This document shows, piece by piece, positions 25,798 to 35,047 of a stretch of DNA of 49,026 nucleotides (position 1 is the first letter of the stretch; every line of letters begins with the position of its first letter). The notes beneath the pieces are model-generated. The model had not been told where the DNA came from and did not search any database. It saw nothing but the letters and a program-made list of their open reading frames with translations. Position numbers and translations under genes: made by a program. The stretch comes from an uncultured Acetobacteraceae bacterium. Its GTDB lineage: Bacteria; Pseudomonadota; Alphaproteobacteria; Acetobacterales; Acetobacteraceae. The stretch is from contig CAIYDT010000138.1 of assembly GCA_903924985.1 (NCBI GenBank), forward strand, positions 1 through 49,026. Reading direction: 5' to 3'.

Positions 25798-26319
25798 ATG
25801 GACCCTTGAGGAGGTACGTGGCCGAAGCGCGCCGCGACGCCCCCACAACACAGGCCCCGCACCAAGAAAAAGGTCTCCCCGCGGGAGGGGGCCGCGGAGA
25901 GGGAGAACAACCGCGGGAAACCCACTGCATCCATCACCCACCGTCGGCATCCCCTCACGGTGCATGGCCCTTTGGGTAAGCGCCCTGAACGGCCGGCGCC
26001 ATACCGCGCACCGGCGCGGGTGCGGTGGCACAGCATTAAGTATTTCGCACGAGGGCTCGAAGGCAGGTGTCAAACGACATTGAAAACTGGTCCACCATCG
26101 GCACCGGCCCACGGTGCATGGACCGTTGGGTCCGCACGACGTCCCGACCAGCGGCGGGGTTCGAAGGCAGCCCGGCAGCGAAGGGTGCGGTTCCTCCCCG
26201 GTTTCGTTCTCGGGCGCCCAGATGGTTTCGGCGATGGCGTGGATGAGGTCTTTGGCGAAGGCGCTGTCCAGCGGGCTGTCGGGGTCGAAAAGATCGACGG
26301 ATATGGGGGAACGGGTCAT
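25789..26319 (-). CDS. Doubtful ORF, possibly a small gene run into repeats
   Basis: ATG 26319 has GGAG 9 bp upstream and an A/T-rich island 40 bp further up. The first ~45 residues (MTRSPISVDLFDPD..., then AFAKDLIHAIAETIW) look coding, with mostly C or G third bases. After that the frame runs through two or three hairpin repeats and becomes Arg/Pro/Cys-rich without a coding character. It may be a small gene whose original 3' end was replaced by repeats, or chance. I recognise no family. Confidence 0.22.
   Translation of the reverse strand: MTRSPISVDLFDPDSPLDSAFAKDLIHAIAETIWAPENETGEEPHPSLPGCLRTPPLVGTSCGPNGPCTVGRCRWWTSFQCRLTPAFEPSCEILNAVPPHPRRCAVWRRPFRALTQRAMHREGMPTVGDGCSGFPAVVLPLRGPLPRGDLFLGAGPVLWGRRGALRPRTSSRVHAT
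25947..25963 (+). repeat. GCA-hairpin repeat copy R3
   Basis: GCATCCC-CTC-ACGGTGC keeps the flanks (TCG before, ATGGCCCTTTGGGT after) but the inner stem is mismatched. An alternative outer stem CACCGT/ACGGTG with a 12-base loop is available. Confidence 0.55.
26101..26117 (+). repeat. GCA-hairpin repeat copy R4
   Basis: GCACCG pairs perfectly with CGGTGC around GCCCA. The flanks are ATCG before and ATGGACCGTTGGGT after, close to R3. The fourth stem pair is C-G here, against A-T in R2. Confidence 0.6.
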
Positions 26320-26360
26320 GCGCATGCGCTCCGCGGCAACAATGGGAACCGCGTCCTTGG

Positions 26361-26396
26361 CATAATATAGGAATATAGTCAAGAAAATAAAAAATA
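26361..26396. promoter_or_regulatory. A/T-rich island upstream of pcm
   Basis: A 36-bp tract made almost only of A and T in otherwise GC-rich DNA, between the doubtful minus ORF (26319) and pcm (26490). It is probably promoter DNA for one or both directions, but I cannot place -35/-10 hexamers at correct spacing on either strand. Confidence 0.35.
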
Positions 26397-26489
26397 CCGG
26401 AACGCCCGCTAACCCCAATCCAACCCCCGCTTTGCGCCCCGCGCGCCGCCCCTGTATAAGCAAGGGGCAATTCACGAGACGCATCCCCG

Positions 26490-27176
26490 ATGGCCAGCAC
26501 CGCCGACGATCTTCCCGTCCTCGACCACCATGCCGATGCCCGCAAGCGCATGGTCGACAGCCAAATTCGCCCCAACAAGGTCACCGATCCACGCATCCTC
26601 GCCGCCATGCGTTTCCTGCCGAGGGAGCGGTTCTTGCCCACCAGCCTGGACGCCCTGGCCTATTCCGACGAAGACGTGCCGCTCGGTAATGGCCGGTTCC
26701 TGATGGAGCCAATGGTCCTCGCCCGCCTGCTGCAAATGGCCGAACCTCGGGAAGGGGAACGTGCCTTGGTCGTCGCCGCCGGTACCGGCTACGGCGCCGC
26801 CGTGCTGTCGCAATGCGGCCCGCGCGTCACGGCCGTGGAAGAAGACCCGCGATTGCTGGCCCTGGCCCGCGATGCCCTGGGTGCCGAAGCCCCCGGTGTC
26901 GATTTGGTCGCCGGCAAACTGGACGCCGGCTGGCCGGCCGGCGCACCCTACGATGTGATCCTGATCGAAGGCGCGGTGCGGGAGATTCCCGCCGCCGTCG
27001 CCAAGCAGCTGAAAACCGAGGGTGGGCGGTTGGTCGCGGTGATCGCCGGCCCTGGACGTACCAATCAGGCCGTTCTGGCCGAGGCAACGTCGTTCGGCTT
27101 GCGCGCGCAGCCGGTATTCGATTGCGCGACCCCGTCGCTGCCGTCGTTGCTGCCCGCGCCAGAATTCGTATTCTGA
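26490..27176 (+). CDS. pcm: Protein-L-isoaspartate O-methyltransferase
   Basis: A 228-residue SAM methyltransferase that repairs isoaspartyl residues in damaged proteins. The N-terminal RKRMVDSQIRPNKVTD and FLPRERFLP are typical of the alphaproteobacterial form. The SAM motif is ALVVAAGTGYGAAVL (about 91-105), where the usual family has LEIGTGSGY. IEGAVREIPAAV follows. It stands first in the pcm-tolC-popZ-valS order seen in many alphaproteobacteria. The start has no strong Shine-Dalgarno. Confidence 0.87.
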   Translation: MASTADDLPVLDHHADARKRMVDSQIRPNKVTDPRILAAMRFLPRERFLPTSLDALAYSDEDVPLGNGRFLMEPMVLARLLQMAEPREGERALVVAAGTGYGAAVLSQCGPRVTAVEEDPRLLALARDALGAEAPGVDLVAGKLDAGWPAGAPYDVILIEGAVREIPAAVAKQLKTEGGRLVAVIAGPGRTNQAVLAEATSFGLRAQPVFDCATPSLPSLLPAPEFVF

Positions 27177-27297
27177 CGCGGCGGCAGACCTGGATCGGCC
27201 GCACCGATTCGGTGGCGCCGAAGCGCCGCTTGTGGCAAATGGTACGCTGACGGGTCTGAAAGCTCGGATTCGGCCGGTTGGGAAATGGGGTTGCGGC

Positions 27298-28848
27298 ATG
27301 GTTCGGCGTTACGGTTTGCTCCCTGGTTTGGCATTGGCCGGCTTCGGTCTCGCGGTCACCGGCTTGCCGGCACTCGCGGAAACCGGGACAGTTGCGCCCC
27401 CGGCTCGGGCCTCGGCACGCAAAGCGCATGCCGCTCCCGTGCGCGTAGCGCAGGCTGGCACGCCGCAACGTGCACCGACCGCCAAGCCGCCCGCCGCCAA
27501 GCCGCGTGCCGACGGCCCGCATACGTTGAACGAGGCTTTGGCCGCGACCTACTCCAATCAGCCGGCTTTGCTGGCGGAACGGGCGAAGCTGCGTGCGACC
27601 GATGAAAGCGTGCCGCAGGCGCTGGCCGGCTGGAAACCGACCGTCGTAATGGGCGGCACCGCCGGCTACGGCGCTGGCCTATCGCGTGCGTATTCGGCCG
27701 TTTCCCACGTGTGGATCAACACGCCCGCTAATCGCGACCTCGCCACGGGGACCGTGACGGCAACCCAAAATCTGTACACCGGCGGCAAGGTCCAAGGGAA
27801 CGTTAACCGTTCCAAGAACCAGATCATGGCCGAGCGGGCGAATTTGATCGCGCAGGAGCAGACCAGTTTTTTGGCAACCGTGACTGCCTATGTGGGCGTG
27901 ATCCAGGCGCGCGAGTTGCTGGAGCTACAGCGTAACAACGAGCAGGTGCTGACGAAGCAGTTGCAAGCGACCAACGACCGCTTCCGGGTCGGCGAAATTA
28001 CCCGCACCGACGTCGCGCAGGCGGAGGCTGCTCTTGCCGGCGCGCGTGCGCAGCGTGAAACGGCGGAAGCCAATCTGGCCATCGTCCGCGGTACATTCCA
28101 GCAGGTCGTTGGCGTGGAGCCCCCCGAGGGCATGATCGAGCCGCAGCCGTTGGCGGTGCCGGTCAAAACCGAAGCCGAAGCCTCGACCCTCGCGAGCAAC
28201 AATAACCCGGCGGTAATTGCCGCGTTGTTCAACGACGCGGCGGCCAAGGACGCCGTTGACGTTGCGCTTGCCGCGCTGATGCCGCAAATCGGCTTGCAGG
28301 GGCAGGCGTTTCAACAGCAAAACGCCGGCGTCGCCGGTACCGCGAGCAATGGTTACCAAGTGGCCGTGCAGCTTTCCGTGCCAATCTACCAGGGTGGTGC
28401 TGAATATGGCGCCGTGCGGGCAGCCAAGCAGACTCAGCAGCAGACCATGCGGCAGATCGACGACGCCAAGCGCACCGCCGTGCAGAACGCGGTGCAGGCC
28501 TTGTCCACTCTGGTCGGGGCGCGGGCCGCCGCCGAAAGCACGCGGGCCGCGATCCGCTCTAACGAGATTGCCCTGGAAGGCGTAACGCGGGAGGCGATCG
28601 TCGGCAGCCGCACCACCCTCGACGTGTTGAACGCGCAGCAGGCGTTGCTGACTTCCCGCACTTCGCTGGTGCAGAATCTGTCGCAGCTGATTACCGCATC
28701 CTTCCAGGTGGCCCAGGCCATTGGCCGCCTCACCGCTCGGGATTTGCGCCTGCCGGTGCCGCTGTATGACGAGACGGCCTACTATAATGCGGTCAAGGAC
28801 CGCTGGATCGGGCTGGGCGACTACGCCACCGATCAGCCCGCGCGCTGA
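27298..28848 (+). CDS. tolC: TolC-family outer-membrane channel protein
   Basis: A 516-residue TolC-type outer membrane efflux protein. It starts with a signal peptide (MVRRYGLLPGLALAG, cleavage after ALA near residue 28), then a Pro/Ala-rich linker and two repeat halves rich in Ala, Gln and Asn. Repeated features include TATQNLYTGG and VGEITRTDVAQAEAALAGA in the first half, and SVPIYQGG and VGSRTTLDVLNAQQ in the second. It forms the trimeric exit duct for type I secretion and RND pumps. ATG 27298 is chosen because the signal peptide starts there; the frame is open to 27232. Confidence 0.92.
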   Translation: MVRRYGLLPGLALAGFGLAVTGLPALAETGTVAPPARASARKAHAAPVRVAQAGTPQRAPTAKPPAAKPRADGPHTLNEALAATYSNQPALLAERAKLRATDESVPQALAGWKPTVVMGGTAGYGAGLSRAYSAVSHVWINTPANRDLATGTVTATQNLYTGGKVQGNVNRSKNQIMAERANLIAQEQTSFLATVTAYVGVIQARELLELQRNNEQVLTKQLQATNDRFRVGEITRTDVAQAEAALAGARAQRETAEANLAIVRGTFQQVVGVEPPEGMIEPQPLAVPVKTEAEASTLASNNNPAVIAALFNDAAAKDAVDVALAALMPQIGLQGQAFQQQNAGVAGTASNGYQVAVQLSVPIYQGGAEYGAVRAAKQTQQQTMRQIDDAKRTAVQNAVQALSTLVGARAAAESTRAAIRSNEIALEGVTREAIVGSRTTLDVLNAQQALLTSRTSLVQNLSQLITASFQVAQAIGRLTARDLRLPVPLYDETAYYNAVKDRWIGLGDYATDQPAR

Positions 28849-28870
28849 TTGCCAGGGGGGACTTGATGAC

Positions 28871-29368
28871 ATGAGCGCCTCATCGCCCGCCCCGACGCCC
28901 GCTCCATCCGGGGATCCGTCGATGGAGGATATCCTCGCTTCGATTCGCCGAATCCTGAGCGACGACGAGGTCAAGGCCGAGGCGCCGCCCGGCGCGGTGC
29001 CCGAACCGGCAGCGGCGGATGACGACGACGTGTTGATGCTCGATGCATCGATGATGGTAATGGCGGAACAAGCTGTCGAACGCGCGTCGGGGCAAGAGCC
29101 GGCGTTGGATATTCCCCCCATACCGGTGCCGAACCTGGTGGCGCCCGAAGCGGCCGCCGCCGCGGCGTCCAGCGTCGATAGTCTGGTGCGCACGCTGAAC
29201 ACCGAACGGTCGATGATGGTGACCAGCCAGGGGCCGACGATCGAGGACATCGTGCGCCAGGAAATCCGCCCGCTTCTGAAGGCCTGGCTGGATGTCAACC
29301 TGCCGCCGCTGGTCGAACGCCTGGTTCGCACCGAAATCGAACGCGTCGTAGGCCGCGCTCGCACCTGA
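28871..29368 (+). CDS. popZ: PopZ-like polar organising protein (DUF2497)
   Basis: A 165-residue protein with the PopZ layout. A short conserved N-terminal helix (PSMEDILASIRRILSDDE) is followed by an acidic, Pro/Ala-rich disordered middle, then a conserved C-terminal helical segment (PTIEDIVRQEIRPLLKAWLD and LVRTEIERV). In Caulobacter such proteins form a polymeric matrix at the cell pole that anchors the chromosome. The position between tolC and valS matches the usual synteny. The N-terminal ATG at 28871 follows GGGGG by about 10 bp. Confidence 0.88.
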   Translation: MSASSPAPTPAPSGDPSMEDILASIRRILSDDEVKAEAPPGAVPEPAAADDDDVLMLDASMMVMAEQAVERASGQEPALDIPPIPVPNLVAPEAAAAAASSVDSLVRTLNTERSMMVTSQGPTIEDIVRQEIRPLLKAWLDVNLPPLVERLVRTEIERVVGRART

Positions 29369-29382
29369 ATTTTCGCCATCGG

Positions 29383-29417
29383 CGGCCTCCCGCGGTTTCA
29401 ACCCGAGGCCGCGGGAG
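29383..29417 (+). promoter_or_regulatory. Possible two-state leader covering the valS ribosome binding site
   Basis: Two hairpins that exclude each other can form. CTCCCGCGG (29387-29395) pairs with CCGCGGGAG (29409-29417), burying the GGGAG Shine-Dalgarno 8 bp before the valS ATG. Alternatively CGGCCTC (29383-29389) pairs with GAGGCCG (29405-29411), leaving GGGAG free. The pairings are visible directly; a regulatory role is inference. Confidence 0.35.
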
Positions 29418-29425
29418 AGACCGAG

Positions 29426-32104
29426 ATGCTCGACAAGACTTTCGCCCCCGCCGAGACTGAGGCCCGCCTTTACGAGGGGTGGGAGAAGGAAGGCGCGTTC
29501 GCCTGCGACCCGGATTCGAACGCCGACCCCTTCACCATCATGATCCCGCCGCCGAACGTCACCGGCAGCCTCCACATGGGGCATGCGCTGACCTTTACCG
29601 TGCAGGACACGCTGATCCGCTGGCGCCGCATGAGCGGGCGGGACGCGCTGTGGCAGCCCGGCACCGACCACGCCGGCATCGCGACGCAGATGGTGGTGGA
29701 ACGCCTGCTGGCCGCCGAGGGCATCGACCGCCGCGATATCGGCCGCGACAAATTCCTGGAACGCGTCTGGCAGTGGAAGGCGGAGTCCGGCGGCACCATC
29801 ACCCGCCAGCTGCGGCGTTTAGGCGCGTCGCTGGACTGGCCGCGCGAGCGCTTCACCATGGACGACGGCCTGTCCTCGGCGGTGCGGGAGGTGTTCGTTA
29901 CGCTGTATCGGCAAGGCCTGATCTACCGCGACCGCCGGCTGGTTAACTGGGACCCCAAGCTGCAAACCGCGATCTCCGATCTTGAGGTGGAAAACCGGGA
30001 GATCAAGGGATCGCTTTGGTACCTGAATTATCCCATCGACGGCGAACCCGGCCAGTTCATCACCGTGGCGACTACCCGGCCGGAGACGATGCTGGGCGAC
30101 ACGGCGGTGGCGGTGAACCCGGCGCATCCCACGCTGGCTGGGCTGATCGGCAAGTTCGCCATCCTGCCGCTGGTGGGACGCCGCATTCCCATCGTTGGGG
30201 ACGAATACGCCGACCCGGAAAAAGGCACTGGCGCGGTGAAGATCACACCCGCGCACGATTTCAACGATTTCGAGGTCGGCAAGCGTCACAATCTGCCAAT
30301 GCCGTCGGTGCTGGACAAACAGGCGCGCGTGACGCTGGCGGAAATCGCGGACGATCTGGTGGACGGCGATTTCGTCCGCACGCTGGAAGGCATGGACCGC
30401 TTCGCCGCCCGCAAGGCCATCGTCGCCGAACTGGAACGACTGGAACTGCTGGTCAAAATCGAGCCGCACACCAACCAAATCCCGCACGGCGACCGCGGCG
30501 ACGTGCCCGTGGAGCCGCTGCTGACCACGCAATGGTACTGCAACGCGGGGGAACTGGCGAAACCCGCCATCGAGGCGGTGGAAACCGGCAAAACCGTGTT
30601 CGTGCCGAAGCAATGGGAAAACACCTTCTTCGCCTGGATGCGCGACATCCAGCCCTGGTGCATCTCCCGCCAGTTGTGGTGGGGCCACCGCATCCCCGCC
30701 TGGTACGGACCCGATGGCGAAGTCTTCGTCGCCAAAACCGCCGAGGAAGCCGCTGCTCTGGCCAAGGCGCATTACGGCGACGACACCGCCGTGGCGCAGG
30801 ATGAGGACGTGCTGGATACCTGGTTCAGCTCGGCCCTCTGGCCGTTTTCTACCCTCGGCTGGCCGGAGAAAACCCCGGAGGTAGCCCGCTATTACCCCGG
30901 CGACGTACTGGTCACCGGCTTCGACATCATCTTCTTCTGGGTCGCTCGGATGATGATGATGGGTATCCATTTCATGGGCGATGTGCCGTTCAAGACGGTC
31001 TACATCCACGGCCTGGTGCGCGACGAAAAAGGCCAGAAAATGTCGAAATCGAAGGGGAACAGCATCGACCCCCTCGAACTGATCGACAATTTCGGCACCG
31101 ATGCCCTGCGCTTCACCATCTGCTCCCTGACCGGTCCGGGCCGCGATGTGAAGCTGGGTGCCAGTCGGGTGCAGGATTTTCGGGGATTCATTACCAAGTT
31201 ATGGAACGCCGCCCGCTTCTGCGAAATGAACGGCGTCGCCATCGATCCCTCGTTCGACCCAGCCGCCGCGAAATTGCCGCTGACACGCTGGCTGCTCGAT
31301 TCCGCCAATGCCGCTGTGGCGGAAGCAACCAGGGCATTGGAAGCCTACCGCTTCGACGAATACGCCGCCGCCGGCTACCGTTTCGTGTGGAACACGTATT
31401 GCGATTGGTTCCTGGAATTCGCCAAACCCGCACTGGCGGAAGGCGCCGACCCGGTTGCCGCAGCCGAGGTGCGCGCAACGGCCGCGCACGTGTTGGGCAT
31501 TATCCTGCGGATGCTGCATCCCGCGATCCCCTACGTGACCGAGGAACTCTGGGACCGTTTCGGATACGGCGCCGAATGCAGCCTGATTCGCGAAACCTGG
31601 CCAACCGCCATCCCCGTGACCGGTGCCGCCGAGGCGCGTGCCGAACTGGATTGGGTGGTGCGGCTGATTGGTCTGGTGCGCTCCGTTCGCAACGAAATGA
31701 ACGTGCCGCCCAGCGTGCCGGGGGCGGTGTTGTTGCGGGATGCGTCGGCGGAAACGATGGCCCGAGCACAACGTTGGATCGAACCGATCCGCCGCATGGC
31801 GCGCGCGTCGGAAGTCCGAGGGGTGGACGGCGATTTGCCGAAAGGATCGGCGCAGGCGGTGCTGGATGAGGCGACGGTTGTCCTACCGCTCGAAGGCATC
31901 ATCGACATCGGCGCCGAACGAGTGCGTTTAGGCAAGGACCGCGACAAGGCCGCGGCGGAAGCAAAGAAATTCGAGCAGAAGCTCGCGAACGCGGATTTCG
32001 TGAAGCGCGCGCCGGAAGAAATCGTGGAGGAAAACCGCGCGCGTGTTACCGCGTATTTGGCGGAAGTTGCACGGTTGGAAGCGGCCATGGCGCGGATTGG
32101 GTAG
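29426..32104 (+). CDS. valS: Valyl-tRNA synthetase
   Basis: An 892-residue class I synthetase that charges tRNA-Val and edits threonine. The HIGH motif is HMGH (50-53) after PPPNVTGSL, and the KMSKS motif is intact at 538-542. The editing domain ([17 protein letters not shown]) and a C-terminal coiled coil (near 840-885) are present. The GGGAG site 8 bp upstream of ATG 29426 lies in a potential hairpin. It ends 3' to 3' against the molybdenum hydroxylase scar. The length is normal for the short alphaproteobacterial form. Confidence 0.96.
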   Translation: MLDKTFAPAETEARLYEGWEKEGAFACDPDSNADPFTIMIPPPNVTGSLHMGHALTFTVQDTLIRWRRMSGRDALWQPGTDHAGIATQMVVERLLAAEGIDRRDIGRDKFLERVWQWKAESGGTITRQLRRLGASLDWPRERFTMDDGLSSAVREVFVTLYRQGLIYRDRRLVNWDPKLQTAISDLEVENREIKGSLWYLNYPIDGEPGQFITVATTRPETMLGDTAVAVNPAHPTLAGLIGKFAILPLVGRRIPIVGDEYADPEKGTGAVKITPAHDFNDFEVGKRHNLPMPSVLDKQARVTLAEIADDLVDGDFVRTLEGMDRFAARKAIVAELERLELLVKIEPHTNQIPHGDRGDVPVEPLLTTQWYCNAGELAKPAIEAVETGKTVFVPKQWENTFFAWMRDIQPWCISRQLWWGHRIPAWYGPDGEVFVAKTAEEAAALAKAHYGDDTAVAQDEDVLDTWFSSALWPFSTLGWPEKTPEVARYYPGDVLVTGFDIIFFWVARMMMMGIHFMGDVPFKTVYIHGLVRDEKGQKMSKSKGNSIDPLELIDNFGTDALRFTICSLTGPGRDVKLGASRVQDFRGFITKLWNAARFCEMNGVAIDPSFDPAAAKLPLTRWLLDSANAAVAEATRALEAYRFDEYAAAGYRFVWNTYCDWFLEFAKPALAEGADPVAAAEVRATAAHVLGIILRMLHPAIPYVTEELWDRFGYGAECSLIRETWPTAIPVTGAAEARAELDWVVRLIGLVRSVRNEMNVPPSVPGAVLLRDASAETMARAQRWIEPIRRMARASEVRGVDGDLPKGSAQAVLDEATVVLPLEGIIDIGAERVRLGKDRDKAAAEAKKFEQKLANADFVKRAPEEIVEENRARVTAYLAEVARLEAAMARIG

Positions 32105-32746
32105 ATCCAACCACGTCATCCCCTTTTTCGTCGTCCTCGGCCGCACCCAGCAGCACCGCCGGGGGGCGACGGCAATCGTCGGCTCCCCAACCCCGCCCCA
32201 GAACCCGCCGGATCGCACCAGCACCGTATCGACCTTCGGCATTTGGGCCAGCTTCGTCACCTGGTAGGTATCGAAGTTGGTCTCCACCACCCGGCCTTTG
32301 TCGATGGTGATCTCGCTGGTCAGCATGGCGCTGAGGCCGAAGACAAACGATCCTTCCACCTGCGCCGCGATCTGGTCGGGGTTGACGGCGTAGCCGCAAT
32401 CGGTGCCGCCGACGATGCGGTGGATGGTGACTTCTCCCTTGGGGGACACGGAAACCTCGGCCACCGCCGTGTGGATGGCCGCCTTGATCCGCTGATAGGT
32501 GCCGCAGCGGCAGATGTTGGTGACCATGTCGGCGATGTCGGCATCGGTCGGGTGCGGCTTGGCGGCCAGCAACGCGGCCGAGGCCATGATCTGCCCGGAT
32601 TGGCAGTAGCCGCATTGCCCGACTCCGCAGCCTTACTTGGTGCCGGTTAGGCCGATCCATTCGCGGAGGACCCACAGCAAAGGTGTGCCGGGATCCACGT
32701 CGACGTCGCGGGTTTGCCCGTTGATGTTGAGTTTGAACTTCGCCAT
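32105..32746 (-). pseudogene. Decayed isoquinoline 1-oxidoreductase-like operon (small and large subunits fused by deletion)
   Basis: Reading from ATG 32746, the frame starts as the ferredoxin-like small subunit ([35 protein letters not shown]). It then meets TAA at 32633-32635, where Tyr is normal. In the same frame it continues [19 protein letters not shown]: the first and second 2Fe-2S motifs are joined, so about 60 residues between them are missing. After [11 protein letters not shown] it switches without a stop into the C-terminal end of the molybdopterin large subunit ([30 protein letters not shown]). A frameshift then loses the tail. At least four lesions are therefore visible. The N-terminal bulk of the large subunit is absent. 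It cannot encode an active enzyme. Confidence 0.85.
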
Positions 32747-32782
32747 GGTCGTTGTCTTTCCATGATGATATTCCCAACGTCC

Positions 32783-32801
32783 GGCCGGGTCAGGCCCGGC
32801 C
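32783..32801. repeat. REP-like hairpin between pseudogene and TauD gene
   Basis: GGCCGGG (32783-32789), loop TCAGG, CCCGGCC (32795-32801), followed by ATGACGGTTG. It shares the loop and the right flank with the elements at 20623 and 44802. Confidence 0.65.
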
Positions 32802-32814
32802 ATGACGGTTGTGG

Positions 32815-33699
32815 TTAATAAGGCCGATCCCCCGCCACCGTCACCCGAAACCCAGACCGCGTGTTCGGCCAGTAATCCCACATCGCCCGATGCTGCACAC
32901 AGCGGTTATCCCAGAACGCAACGGAATTCTCTGCCCAGCGGAACCGGCACTGGAACAGCGGGTTCTCCGAATGTGAATACAGGTAACTCAGGATCGCGTA
33001 GCTCTCGTCGCGCGGCACGCCGAGGATGCTTCGGGTAAAGCCGCGGTTCACATACAGCGCCTTCTTGCCCGTCACCGGATGCGTGCGCACGATCGGATGT
33101 TCCGCCTTGGGATAGACAGCCTTGTCGTCGACCCCGAAATTCTTGTAGGTGCCGCGGTAGTTTTCTTCCCCGTCATGCACGGCGACCATACCGTCGAGGT
33201 AGGCTTTCATCTTGTCCGACAGCGCCTCATACGCGGCGTACATGCTGGCGAACAGCGTGTCGCCGCCCTTCGGCGGGCAGGTCTTGATATACAGGATGGA
33301 GCCCATCGGCGGTTCGGGATCGCACGACACATCGCTGTGCCAGCCTTCGCCGTTCGCCCGCGGGCTGTCCTTGTCGGCGTGGATGATCATCAATTCGTCA
33401 TGACCGGGCGCATGCGGCGCCGCTGGATGGATATGGAGTTCGCCGAAATTGCGCCCGAATGCGAGATGCTGCTCCGGCGTCATGTGCTGGTCGCGGAAAA
33501 AGATGACTGAGTTCTCCGCCAGCGCCCGATGGATTTCGTCCATCTGGCGGTTGGAGATCGTGCTCGCCAAATCGACACCCGCGATCTCGGCGCCAATGAT
33601 CGGCGTGAGTTTGTCGACGGCGATAGTCTCGTATGGCGCGGATTCGTCCACGACATGGCGGTAGCGGGGGCCGTTATTGCCACGCATCGGGTCCATCAT
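32815..33699 (-). CDS. TauD/TfdA-family Fe(II)/2-oxoglutarate dioxygenase
   Basis: A 294-residue dioxygenase. The iron-binding facial triad is His121 and Asp123 (WHSDVS) and His270 (QHRAMWDY); Arg281 or Arg285 would hold 2-oxoglutarate. [23 protein letters not shown] in the N-terminal part is typical. Relatives hydroxylate taurine, alkylsulfonates or aryloxyacetates; the substrate here is unknown. Alternative in-frame ATG at residue 5. It lies on the minus strand 17 bp after an aminotransferase gene, possibly one transcript. Confidence 0.88.
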   Translation of the reverse strand: MMDPMRGNNGPRYRHVVDESAPYETIAVDKLTPIIGAEIAGVDLASTISNRQMDEIHRALAENSVIFFRDQHMTPEQHLAFGRNFGELHIHPAAPHAPGHDELMIIHADKDSPRANGEGWHSDVSCDPEPPMGSILYIKTCPPKGGDTLFASMYAAYEALSDKMKAYLDGMVAVHDGEENYRGTYKNFGVDDKAVYPKAEHPIVRTHPVTGKKALYVNRGFTRSILGVPRDESYAILSYLYSHSENPLFQCRFRWAENSVAFWDNRCVQHRAMWDYWPNTRSGFRVTVAGDRPY

Positions 33700-33716
33700 T
33701 TTGAAAAATCCTCCTG

Positions 33717-34949
33717 TCAGCTGCGCTGAATGTTGGCGCTGCGTACGGGGATGCCGGTTTCCTCATAGCAAACCTGGGCGAAGGCCGCGACGCCGTCCTG
33801 GATCGTCTTCTTGTCGGGCATCGCGAAGCAAAGCCGCAGATGGGATGTGGAGTTGTCCGGGCTGACCGCCCAGGCCGGGCCTTCGTTGAACACGATGCCG
33901 CGCGCCGCCGCCGGTTTCAGCAGTTTGCGGGTGTCGATGCCGTCGGGCAACTTGATCCATAGAAAGATGCCGCCCTTGGGCGCCCAGCACTCGGCGGCGG
34001 TACCGAATTCGCGGTGCACCGCTTCCACCATGCATTTCAGCTTGTCGTGCAGCACGCCGTTCAGATGGCCCAGATGCTTGTCGAAATTCTTCGAGAAATA
34101 TTCCGCGACCACCATCTGGTCCAGCGCCCCGGTGCCGCTGTCGCCCTTCAAAGGCAGCAGGCGCCGCATGATTTCCCATTCGGCAACGACGTAGCCAAGC
34201 CGTAACGCGGGGGCCAGGGATTTGGAGAACGATCCGAGATGAATGACGCAGCCGGGGTCCAGCGCGTACAAAGCGGGTGGCGCCTCAATGCCGTCCCAGA
34301 TCAAATCCGCGTAGCATTCATCCTCGAAGATCGCCACGTTGTATTCGCGGGCCAGCTTGATCAGCCCATGGCGGCGGTCCAGCGGCAGGATGGACGCGGT
34401 GGGGTTCTGGATGGTCGGGATGGTATAGATGAATTTCGGGGTTATTCCGCGCGCCTTCAATGCCGCCAGCTGCGCCGCCAGCGCGTCGATGACGATGCCG
34501 TCCTGGTCCAGCTTCATCCCCTCAACCTTCGCGCCGATCTTGCGGAAGCGGTTGATGGCGCCCTGGTAGCAGTATTCCTCGCACAGCACGGTGTCGCCGG
34601 GGTTCACCAGCAGCTTGCTGATCATGTCCAGGCCCTGGCCGGAGCCGGTGGTGATCATGATGTCGTCGATGCCGATGTTGAACCCGCGATGGGAATTCGC
34701 CTTGTCGGCCACGAACTGCCGCAGCCCGGGGTAGCCCTGCGGCCCGAGACCCAGATTGTAGATCGCCAGCTTGGAGCCTTCGCGGCGCAGGACGGAGGCG
34801 GCGGCTTCGACCAGCCCCTCAATGGGGATTTCCTCGGGGTCGTTGTTGCCGCCGACGAAGTAATAGGGCGGGAACGGCGCCCATTTGGCCACGGGATCGG
34901 GCAGGCCCTCGCTATAGAGCTTGCTGTAGTCGAAATTCACCGCGTCCAT
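33717..34949 (-). CDS. PLP-dependent aminotransferase (class I/II)
   Basis: A 410-residue fold-type I aminotransferase. The probable PLP lysine is Lys243 in LGSFSKSLAPALRLGY. Other family marks are YNLGLGPQGYPGLRQ, TTGSGQGLDMI and the IPTIQNPT segment. It resembles 2-aminoadipate and aromatic aminotransferases. It has no DNA-binding N-terminal domain, so it is not a MocR regulator. It is divergent from the hydroxyacid dehydrogenase at 35048, across a 98-bp gap. A joint role of the two (transamination, then reduction of the 2-oxo acid) is a reasonable inference. Confidence 0.87.
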   Translation of the reverse strand: MDAVNFDYSKLYSEGLPDPVAKWAPFPPYYFVGGNNDPEEIPIEGLVEAAASVLRREGSKLAIYNLGLGPQGYPGLRQFVADKANSHRGFNIGIDDIMITTGSGQGLDMISKLLVNPGDTVLCEEYCYQGAINRFRKIGAKVEGMKLDQDGIVIDALAAQLAALKARGITPKFIYTIPTIQNPTASILPLDRRHGLIKLAREYNVAIFEDECYADLIWDGIEAPPALYALDPGCVIHLGSFSKSLAPALRLGYVVAEWEIMRRLLPLKGDSGTGALDQMVVAEYFSKNFDKHLGHLNGVLHDKLKCMVEAVHREFGTAAECWAPKGGIFLWIKLPDGIDTRKLLKPAAARGIVFNEGPAWAVSPDNSTSHLRLCFAMPDKKTIQDGVAAFAQVCYEETGIPVRSANIQRS

Positions 34950-35047
34950 GGTCGGTTCCCTCTGGTCTGATTGGGAGGGAGGTTAGAGCACTTTCGCCCC
35001 GACAGGAAACTGCCCCAAACTGGGGCCGACAAATAAGGACCCCGCCC

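Larger units (their letters stand above)
25614..26489. other. 876-bp region with no convincing gene, carrying hairpin repeats
   Basis: Frames here are short or break at repeats. The region holds four copies of a short hairpin repeat (25672, 25781, 25947 and 26101), one doubtful minus-strand ORF and an A/T-rich island (26361-26396) upstream of pcm. I see no transposase, RNA gene or recognised riboswitch. Confidence 0.6.

Noticed and set aside
25460-25930. Upstream extension of the amidohydrolase frame
   Set aside because: It runs through the tRNA-Cys gene and hairpin repeats; the Tat signal starts at 25459.
25669-26117. CRISPR array
   Set aside because: The repeats are 17-30 bases, unevenly spaced (about 109, 166 and 154 bp), divergent and lack cas genes.
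27205-27235. Terminator between pcm and tolC
   Set aside because: GGCGC-CGAA-GCGCC is a short stem with no following T run and the synteny suggests cotranscription.
35000-35040. Regulatory hairpin between the aminotransferase and the dehydrogenase
   Set aside because: GCCCC-AAACT-GGGGC is only a 5-bp stem and appears nowhere else; too weak to list.
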